Position numbers and translations under genes: made by a program. Source: JBEGTT01 sp041179245 (GTDB lineage Bacteria; Pseudomonadota; Gammaproteobacteria; Burkholderiales; Rhodocyclaceae). Taken from it: DNA of 8,918 nucleotides. The stretch is taken from positions 1-8,918 of the forward strand of contig JBEGTT010000213.1 in NCBI GenBank assembly GCA_041179245.1, written 5' to 3'. The notes below the pieces were generated by a model. It did not search any database. It was not told the origin of the DNA and saw only the letters and a list, made by a program, of their open reading frames with translations. Within the stretch, counting starts at the first letter, position 1, and each line of letters begins with the position of its first letter. Positions 1 to 5,144 of this stretch are shown here, in pieces.

Positions 1-1123
1 TAAGTCGTTGGCTAAAGGCTGCTGAAGGTACTGAACCAAAGTATCGACGACGTCCTGCGGAGGACACTAAGATTGCTCCATTTATCGAGCGACGTACCAA
101 GGCGTTGGAAGTTGATTTGCGACGTTCCAAGCGAGACCGCCGAACTGCACTCAAGCTATTTCGTGAAATTCAGGCAGCAGGTTTTACGGGTGATTACAGC
201 AGGGTCACTGAGTTCGTTAGGCGCTGGCGGCTAAATGGCGGGCATACGGTTGTAAAAGCCTACGTTCCCTTGAGATTTGAGTTGGGTGAGGCGTTTCAGT
301 TTGACTGGAGCGAAGAGCGGTTAATCATTGGTGGCGTTTGGCGCGAGATTCTGGCTTCGCACTTAAAGCTGTGTGCCAGTAGCGCATTTGTGGTGCAGGC
401 CTATCCGACGCAAAGTCATGAAATGCTATTTGTGACGCCCATACGCGTTAGTTTATGGCCTTGGGCGGGATACCGCGTCGCGGCATTTACGACAACATGA
501 AGACCGAGGTGGATAAGGTACATAAGGGCAAAGGTCGGGCTTTGTGAAGCGAACTACGCCACACCGAATACGGTGATCTGACGATTGCTGAAATGTTGGA
601 GCATGAACATTCCTGCCTGATGCCGATGGTGACACCGTTTGATGGTTATGTTGAAACCATGGGCAAGGTTTCCAGTACCTGCTTGGTAAGTTTCGACCGA
701 AACCGTTATTCGGCACCTTGCGAGTTGGTAGGGCAGATGGTGAGCATCCGAGTCTATCCGGATCGGTTGGAATTTGTTGCCCACGATGAGGTTGTAGCCA
801 GTCATATACGCAGCTTTGATCGCAACCAAACCCGCTATGACTGGCAGCACTACATCCCGCTGATTGAGCGCAAACCGGGTGCTTTGCGAAACGGAGCGCC
901 ATTTGCTGACTTGCCGGAGTCTTTACTGAATTTACGCAGCCATCTTCTCAAACGCGAAGGTGGCGATCGAATCATGGCAAAGGTTCTGACTGCTGTTCCC
1001 AAAGCCGGATTGGAATCGGTTCTGGTTGCGGTTGAACTGGTACTGGAGTCAGGCAATTTAAGCGCAGAATATGTCGAGAATGTGCTCAACCGATTAAAGT
1101 CAGCACCACTGCCATATCGTTGA
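1..1123 (+). pseudogene. istA: IS21-family transposase IstA, broken (5' end outside window)
   Basis: Remnant of the IS21 DDE transposase. Frame 3 runs from the left edge (SRWLKAAEGTEPKYRRRP, end of the helix-turn-helix region) to a stop at 498-500 and includes FDWSEE, whose Asp (303-305) fits the first catalytic acid. The family-like frame moves at about 432-433 (two extra bases after LF) to DAHTR, hits TAG at 449-451, then gives GGIPRRGIYDNMKTEVDKV, with the second Asp at 491-493. At about 538-543 KGKGR is joined to AL*SELRHTEYGDLTI; TGA at 545-547 stands where the family usually has Trp. The core between these points, including the GWEKG-type Glu, is missing. The C-terminal part (about 548-1120) is well preserved: RNRYSAPCEL-like region, RYDWQHYIPLIERKPGALR, VELVLESGNLS. 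Family patterns are recalled, not searched. Cannot be functional. Confidence 0.93.
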
Positions 1124-1238
1124 AACCGGCAATGAGTCCTACCGATTCCGCCACAGCACCACAACGGCGAAGTCACGAATCAAAGCTAGGGAGCAGAGCA
1201 AACGAGCAGGAAAACTGGAGGGAATTGATCCGTTCTGA
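1104..1238 (+). pseudogene. istB: IS21 helper ATPase IstB, C-terminal scrap fused to the istA end
   Basis: In the frame starting at 1104 the sequence reads HHCHIVETGNESYRFRHS and continues to a TGA at 1236-1238, about 44 residues. HCHIVETGNxSxRF followed by a basic tail is the typical C-terminus of IstB, the AAA+ partner of IstA. The Walker A and B parts and the istB start are absent. The piece follows the last istA codons without a gap: CACCACTGCC at 1104-1113 is read as APLP in the istA frame and HHC in the istB frame. A deletion therefore removed the natural istA end and about four fifths of istB. The identification rests on the recalled family C-terminus. Confidence 0.82.
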
Positions 1239-1417
1239 CTCGCCAACAGGGGCCAGAATTCGCTACACTAAAAACAAGCTGACCTATGTCAGGCAGCTTT
1301 CGCCCCTGGGTAATTTTAAACGCGCGCCAACACTCTCACAGCCAAAAGCTGATACGCCTCTCTTTTGGTAACTAGTTCACCACGTTGATAAGCTCTTTCC
1401 TTAGCAGAATCCATGTC
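1239..1417. other. Non-coding IS21 right-end / island sequence
   Basis: No credible gene lies between the istB scrap and the repeats beside the integrase. The first part should contain the right end of the IS21 element, but its partner left end is outside the window, so the boundary cannot be fixed. A short inverted repeat, CTGAC-ctat-GTCAG (1279-1292), lies within a longer imperfect AAGCTGAC/GTCAGgCAGCTT symmetry. It has no T-tract, so it is not called a terminator. Confidence 0.35.
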
Positions 1418-1444
1418 TGTTCCCAGTTGTTCCCAATGTCCCCA
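1418..1444. repeat. Three tandem TGTYCCCA octamers downstream of the integrase gene
   Basis: TGTTCCCA at 1418-1425, TGTTCCCA at 1428-1435 and TGTCCCCA at 1437-1444 recur every 9-10 bp, about one helical turn, on one face of the DNA. They lie immediately beyond the integrase stop codon. A related pair, TTGCCCCA (2742-2749) and TTGCCCCC (2754-2761), lies on the promoter side of the same gene. Such iterons fit arm-type binding sites for the recombinase or its accessory protein, but this role is inferred from position and spacing only. Confidence 0.5.
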
Positions 1445-1446
1445 GC

Positions 1447-1473
1447 AAAATTATCAAGCCTTTAACTTGATAA
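1447..1473 (-). terminator. AT-rich hairpin at the integrase stop codon
   Basis: A perfect 8-bp inverted repeat, TTATCAAG (1466-1473 read on the minus strand) and CTTGATAA (1451-1458), encloses a 7-nt loop. On the minus strand it is followed by TTTT (1447-1450). The hairpin overlaps the last integrase codons and the stop. The stem is AT-rich, so it may be a weak intrinsic terminator for the integrase transcript. Confidence 0.45.
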
Positions 1474-2702
1474 CCTCGGCCCTGGCTTTCAACTTGTCCA
1501 AGTAGTCAGCCCATAGTTGCATCATTACGCGGCGCTCTTTTAAGAACTTGGTACGGTTATAAGCAGTGCCCAACGCATCAGGCACTTTATGAGCCAATTG
1601 GTGCTCAATAACTTCTGGTTTTTGGTGCAACTCTTCAGCAAGAATGGTTCTAGCCATCGCCCTAAAGCCGTGTCCGGTTATCTCAGTTTTGGTGTCGTAC
1701 CCCATGCGGCGAAGGGCGGCGTTAATTGCAGCTTCGCTCATAGGTTTTTGATGGTCACGAGCACCGGGGAAAACATACCTGCCATGCCCTGTTAGTGGCT
1801 GAATGTTTTTTAGTATTTCCACGGCCTGTTTAGCCAATGGGACTAGGTGAGGTGTTTTTGTTTTGCTGGTCACATAGCTCCACTCGCCAGCATCAAGGTC
1901 AATATCAGCCCATTCAGCATGGCGTAATTCACCAGGGCGAACAAATAGCAACGGGGCAAGGCGTAATGCACAGCGCACAGCATGGGTTCCGTTAAAACCA
2001 TCAATGGCTCTTAGCAGCCCCGCCGCTTCTTTTGGATCAACAATGGCGGCGAAGTTTCTCTCTAGGGGAGGGGGAAGCGCCCCGCGTAAATCAGGGCAGG
2101 GGTCACGCTCTGCTTTTCCGGTTGCAATGGCATAGCGCATCACCTGAGAGATATTGCCCTTGGCTCGGTGGGCGGTGTCCAGCGTTCCCCGGCTTTCGAT
2201 TCTGCGTAGAACATCAAGCACCAAAGGGGCCGATATTTCGGATATTGCCTTACGCCCCATCCAAGGGAAAACATCGTTTTCAAGTCTGGATATGATCTTG
2301 TCCGAGTGACTTGCTACCCACTTGCTTTTAGTTCGCTCAAACCACTCTCTGGCAATTTCCTCGAATGAATCAACGGCGGGCGGGCAGGCCAGCATCAATC
2401 CTGCGATCATCTTCAAGAATCTTTGCCTGTACCTCTTTGGCTGCTTTACGTAGATCACTGGGGTCTGTTCCGGCGGCGACAAGCCTACGGGCTTCATCTC
2501 GCTTATCACGTGCCACTGCAAGGCTTGTTTCTGGGTAAGTGCCAAGGGATAACCGTTTTTCTTTTCCACCAATCCGGTATTTCAAACGCCACCACTTGCC
2601 GCCAGAAGGGGCCACCTCCAAGTAAAGCCTTTTTTCGTCTGACAACTTACGGGGCTTATCGGTTGGCTTTGCGTTCTTTATTGCAGCATCTGTCAGAGGC
2701 AT
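1454..2702 (-). pseudogene. P4-type tyrosine integrase with one frameshift
   Basis: Site-specific recombinase of the P4-integrase type (DUF4102 arm-binding N-domain plus phage-integrase catalytic domain), which usually inserts islands into tRNA or tmRNA genes. The start is ATG 2700-2702 (MPLTDAAIKNAKPTDKPRKL), preceded by AAGGAG eight bases upstream. The N-domain is intact to ILEDDRRIDAGLPARR, then meets TGA at 2370-2372. Continuity resumes in the next frame at VDSFEEIAREWF. Deleting one base in the GGCGGGCGGGC tract (2375-2385) would give GLPAAVDSFEE and restore a single protein of about 415 residues, the normal length. The second half keeps the recombinase residues: Arg in VRPGEL (1937-1939), Lys in TSKTKT, HGFR, HQLAH and Tyr in TAYNR (1559-1561). 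It is therefore either freshly inactivated or a one-base sequence error. The gene reads away from ssrA, the usual island layout. Confidence 0.88.
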
Positions 2703-2761
2703 GGGGGCAACTCCTTTATACATTCCGGCTTGTTTTTGCAGTTGCCCCAAATGTTGCCCCC
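2703..2761 (-). promoter_or_regulatory. Integrase 5' region with GTTGCCCC repeats and RBS
   Basis: Read on the minus strand, AAGGAG lies eight bases before the MPLTDA start codon and settles that start against the longer reading that begins at 2750. On the plus strand GTTGCCCC occurs at 2741-2748 and GTTGCCCCC at 2753-2761 (12-bp step). The inverted copy GGGGGCAAC lies at 2703-2711, overlapping the bases between the RBS and the start codon. Possible binding sites for the integrase or an excisionase that would also control the int promoter; inferred only. Confidence 0.4.
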
Positions 2762-2798
2762 GGATGTCAATGCACGAACCCGCACCTTACTGGACAAC

Positions 2799-2832
2799 AA
2801 AAAACCCGCAATCCTTGTGAGAGAGCGGGTTT
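2799..2832 (-). terminator. Intrinsic terminator downstream of ssrA
   Basis: On the minus strand AAACCCGC (2825-2832) pairs with GCGGGTTT (2802-2809) around a 15-nt loop and runs into a T-tract (2799-2804). It begins about 34 nt after the CCA end of the tmRNA, so it would end the ssrA precursor and insulate the integrase from it. Confidence 0.8.
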
Positions 2833-2865
2833 CTGGCCTTTATTGCACTTCTTAAAACAGGTAAT

Positions 2866-3235
2866 TGGTGGAGGCGGGGGGGATCGAACCCCCGTCCGCA
2901 AGCCCTCTACAGGCAGTTCTACATACTTAGTCGTGTCATTTGATTTAACGCACCAGACGCCGACGGACAAGCTGCTGATTTGCGATCCGCTTAATTTTGG
3001 TGCTGACCCACGCGGCGGGAGCCAACCTTACCTCTGCTGTTAATGACGCTGCGACCTTCAAGTTACCTCTCAGGCCCGACCCGCAGATCGATCGGTGCAG
3101 CGCCTAGCCTAAGCGGCTAGGGCGTAAGATTCGTCGTTAGCGACTATCTAGTTTACGGTTGTATTTACGTGGTAAGCCGTGCCACGGTATGCCCTACGCT
3201 GCTTTGCAACCCACGTCGAAGCCAAAGTCGCCCCC
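2866..3235 (-). ncRNA. ssrA: tmRNA (transfer-messenger RNA), tag ANDESYALAA
   Basis: Trans-translation RNA that rescues stalled ribosomes together with SmpB and tags the unfinished protein for proteolysis. The 5' end reads GGGGGCGACTTTGGCTTCGA (from 3235 down) and the 3' end is GGTTCGATCCCCCCCGCCTCC + ACCA split at 2866. GGGGGCG pairs with CGCCTCC, with one G-U, as the acceptor stem; GGTTCGATCC is the T-arm. The tag reading frame spans 3109-3141: resume codon GCT, then AACGACGAA and so on, giving ANDESYALAA and TAG. The ~370-nt one-piece form is normal for betaproteobacteria; a two-piece form would show a central gap. CCA is encoded. The 5' end is 26 nt beyond the exbD stop and the 3' end faces the integrase, so it is the likely island insertion site. 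The sequence of the mature RNA appears intact. Confidence 0.97.
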
Positions 3236-3248
3236 ATGTAGAGCAGTG

Positions 3249-3257
3249 ATACTACCA
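3249..3257 (-). promoter_or_regulatory. Candidate extended -10 of ssrA
   Basis: On the minus strand TGGTAGTAT is an extended -10 element (TGn + TAGTAT). It would start transcription a few bases before the mature tmRNA 5' end, leaving a short leader for RNase P to remove. No good -35 is seen at 16-18 bp, as is common for extended -10 promoters. It lies in the gap between the exbD stop and ssrA. Confidence 0.4.
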
Positions 3258-3261
3258 CAGC

Positions 3262-3681
3262 TCAATTCGCCCCCGGCTCAGACAAAAACCCAATTCTTGC
3301 CAAGCCCGCTTTGGCGGCCTGCGCCATCACCTGCGCGACCTTCTCGTATTCAACATGCCGATCAGCGCGAATGTGGATTTCTGGCTGAGGAGATTTCGCA
3401 GATTCCGCTGCCAACCGCTTAGGCAAATCCCCGGTGCCGATGACTTCACCATTCCAGAACAATTCACCACTTTCGCGAATACCCAACTCAATATGTTCTG
3501 GTTTGGTGACATTGGCGCTGGTTGAGGCTTTGGGTAAGTCAATTTTAACCGCATGCGTCAACAAGGGGGCGGTCACAATAAAAATCACCAGCAGGACGAG
3601 CATGACATCGACCAGCGGCACCACGTTCATGTCTGCCATCGGTGGACTATGGCGAAAGCGCTTGAAATTACCGATTGCCAT
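3262..3681 (-). CDS. exbD: ExbD, TonB-complex proton-channel subunit
   Basis: Inner-membrane subunit that, with ExbB, couples proton-motive force to TonB. The 139-residue length is normal for ExbD (about 140). Order: short cytoplasmic N-terminus; DMNVVPLVDVMLVLLVIF (about 17-34), the ExbD/TolR transmembrane signature with Asp25, the proton-carrying residue in the family; then a periplasmic domain (about 45-139) with ELGIRESGELFWNGE and the PEIHIRADRHVEYEKVAQVM segment. The start ATG (3679-3681) lies within the last codons of exbB (14-nt overlap) and has no clear Shine-Dalgarno sequence, so translation is probably coupled to exbB. TolR is the alternative, but the adjacent tonB and TonB-dependent receptor favour ExbD. 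Confidence 0.95.
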   Translation of the reverse strand: MAIGNFKRFRHSPPMADMNVVPLVDVMLVLLVIFIVTAPLLTHAVKIDLPKASTSANVTKPEHIELGIRESGELFWNGEVIGTGDLPKRLAAESAKSPQPEIHIRADRHVEYEKVAQVMAQAAKAGLARIGFLSEPGAN

Positions 3682-4348
3682 TTTTGACCGTCAGCAGCAC
3701 ATACAAATCATGGGCGAATGAATCCAAACGAGACAACCACATTCGGTTACGTCGATTAAACGCGTTGTAAGCTAACACCGCCGGAATCGCTACCGCCAAA
3801 CCCAGCGCGGTCATAATCAACGCCTCCCCCACCGGACCAGCCACTTTATCCAGCGTCCCCTGCCCACTCATGCCAATCTGCACCAAAGCGTGATAAATCC
3901 CCCACACCGTCCCAAACAGGCCCACATAAGGAGAGGCGGACCCCGCAGAAGCCAGCACAGTCAGACCAAATTCGGCATTCGCCGCCTCGCGGTCAATTTC
4001 GTTATTCAGCGTGCGGGTCAGGTATTCCGCCATCCCGCCTGCAGCAGCCAAACCCACATCATCCGATTCCAGATGCTCAATCGCCTCAAATGAACTTTTA
4101 GCCAAGGTGGCAAATGCATTATCGGCTGACTGGCTCCTCAACATAGATTGCGCCTCGTTGACTGATCGCGCTTGCCAAAAGGATGTCAGAAACACCTCTG
4201 CACTGCGTTGGGCAAACCAATTGTTCAGCGTTCTGGTGACGATCAAATACCAACTGGTTACCGACAACACCAGCAACACCAGCAGTACGAATTTTCCAAC
4301 GGAATCTGTTTGCGCCAGAAAATGGGCAAAACCAACTTCGGGTTCCAT
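3668..4348 (-). CDS. exbB: ExbB, TonB-complex motor protein (MotA/TolQ/ExbB family)
   Basis: Polytopic inner-membrane protein that forms the pentameric channel around ExbD. Residues counted from MEPEVG: TM1 about 20-37 (FVLLVLLVLSVTSWYLIV); a long cytoplasmic loop (40-125); TM2 about 128-155 with PYVGLFGTVWGI (140-151); TM3 about 175-197 with EALIMTALGLAVAIPAVLAY. Thr147, Glu175 and Thr180 lie at positions matching the polar channel-lining residues of the family. The length is 226 residues, typical for the short ExbB type. ATG at 4346-4348 is chosen because GGAGG lies seven bases upstream; an adjacent TTG (4349-4351) would add one Met and is less likely. The tonB stop (4352-4354) lies three bases before this ATG, so the genes are translationally linked. 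Confidence 0.95.
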   Translation of the reverse strand: MEPEVGFAHFLAQTDSVGKFVLLVLLVLSVTSWYLIVTRTLNNWFAQRSAEVFLTSFWQARSVNEAQSMLRSQSADNAFATLAKSSFEAIEHLESDDVGLAAAGGMAEYLTRTLNNEIDREAANAEFGLTVLASAGSASPYVGLFGTVWGIYHALVQIGMSGQGTLDKVAGPVGEALIMTALGLAVAIPAVLAYNAFNRRNRMWLSRLDSFAHDLYVLLTVKNGNR

Positions 4349-4351
4349 CAA

Positions 4352-4981
4352 TTAACCTCCGTCTATTACAAATCTAAAAGGCTGCAGGGCCGTTGCTCTC
4401 ACCGCTTGCCCACTCCGTTGAGCAGGCGTGCAGCGCCAATTTTTAACAGCCGCCATGGCCGCCTCATCCAACCTAAAAAAACCACTTGAGCGATGAATTT
4501 TTGCCGACGCTACCAAGCCCAATTCGTTTAGCTCAACCGACAAAACAACCAAGCCAGATTCGCCCATTCGGCGCGAAAAATCCGGGTACTTTGGCGCATC
4601 TCTTTGCGCACAAGCCACCGAAAGTTCAGAACTCATGGCAACCGGGCCAGCGGGTAACGGGATGGCTGGCGCTTCAATCACCGGCACCGGTTTCGGTGGG
4701 GGTGCAATGTAATCCGTCGCGCTTATTGCGGGTGCTTGAACCACGATTTGCTGCGGCGTCGGTTTCTCAATCAACTTGGGCTTAAGCGGTTGCGGTATCG
4801 GCTTGGCTGACTCGGTTTTTACCGGAGCCGGCGGCGCGATGAAGTCCACAAACAAGGTCGCCATATCCTGTGGCGCAGGGAGGACTTGTAGATTCCAAAG
4901 ACTGTAAAGAACCAAAAGATGCAGCACCAAAACGGCTGCTAGCCCTGTGCCTTGCTCAATTCGTTTTTTACCAAACCCCAT
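4352..4981 (-). CDS. tonB: TonB energy-transducing protein
   Basis: Spans the periplasm and passes energy from ExbB-ExbD to the TonB box of outer-membrane receptors. It has 209 residues: basic cytoplasmic N-terminus (GFGKKR); one signal anchor (about 13-33, LAAVLVLHLLVLYSLW) with His21, matching the functionally important His20 of E. coli TonB, although the Ser four residues earlier is Val here; a rather short Pro/Lys spacer (about 48-112, with PAPVK, PIPQPLKPK, PPPKPVPV); and a C-terminal TonB fold (about 127-207) with APKYPDFSRRMGESGLVVLSV, SSGFFRLDEAAMAAVKNWR. Cys124 and Cys184 are the only periplasmic cysteines and could pair. It is first in a tonB-exbB-exbD operon and diverges from the receptor gene, which suggests it serves mainly that receptor. 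A weak AAGG lies upstream of the ATG. Confidence 0.94.
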   Translation of the reverse strand: MGFGKKRIEQGTGLAAVLVLHLLVLYSLWNLQVLPAPQDMATLFVDFIAPPAPVKTESAKPIPQPLKPKLIEKPTPQQIVVQAPAISATDYIAPPPKPVPVIEAPAIPLPAGPVAMSSELSVACAQRDAPKYPDFSRRMGESGLVVLSVELNELGLVASAKIHRSSGFFRLDEAAMAAVKNWRCTPAQRSGQAVRATALQPFRFVIDGG

Positions 4982-5144
4982 TGAAATTAACCTTATTCAT
5001 CAGCGGCGCGGATGTTATCAGGAATGCTAAAGATCAACCGAACCAAGGCTGCGACATGATGCCGCATGCGACGATATGCCACAGAGTTGCCGCAGAAAAA
5101 TTATTTAAGATTAGGGGGTTATAAGCAAAAACGGAGTTTTAACC
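4982..5144. promoter_or_regulatory. Shared divergent promoter region tonB / receptor
   Basis: This 163-bp gap must hold the promoters of both the tonB operon (minus) and the receptor (plus). A direct repeat, TGCGACATGATGCC (5050-5063) and TGCGACGATATGCC (5067-5080), matches at 11 of 14 bases with a 17-bp step. The palindrome CGCATGCG (5063-5070) lies across the junction. The pair is a candidate operator. For the receptor, TATAAG (5120-5125) is a possible -10 without a good -35, and CGGAG lies eight bases before the ATG as RBS. On the minus strand a weak TTGATC...TAACAT pair has a short 14-bp spacer. I see no clear CueR-type, Fur-type or FNR-type site. Confidence 0.5.

Noticed and set aside
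453..902. Minus-strand frames opposite istA (453-902, 554-850, 850-1176)
   Set aside because: They are antisense to the preserved istA C-terminal region and have no family-like motifs.
1120..1371. An 83-codon plus-strand frame starting at 1120
   Set aside because: It is out of phase with the IstB C-terminal scrap that explains the first half, and it has no recognisable content.
1239..1450. Second attachment site matching the ssrA 3' end
   Set aside because: No stretch resembling TGGTGGAGGCGGGGG or its complement was found in this part.
2370..2410. Programmed ribosomal frameshift in the integrase
   Set aside because: No slippery heptamer with a downstream hairpin was seen, and P4-type integrases are not known to use frameshifting.
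2423..2572. Reading the catalytic half of the integrase as a separate gene starting at 2572
   Set aside because: The first ~55 residues of that frame are the out-of-phase copy of the real N-domain; homology starts only near VDSFEEIAREWF.
2703..2750. A longer integrase start at 2750 (MGQLQKQAGMYKGVAP added)
   Set aside because: The RBS AAGGAG stands before the MPLTDA start at 2702, which also matches the usual N-terminus of the family.
2767..3043. Open frames within 2767-3043 on both strands
   Set aside because: They lie mainly in the tmRNA and its terminator and carry no protein family features.
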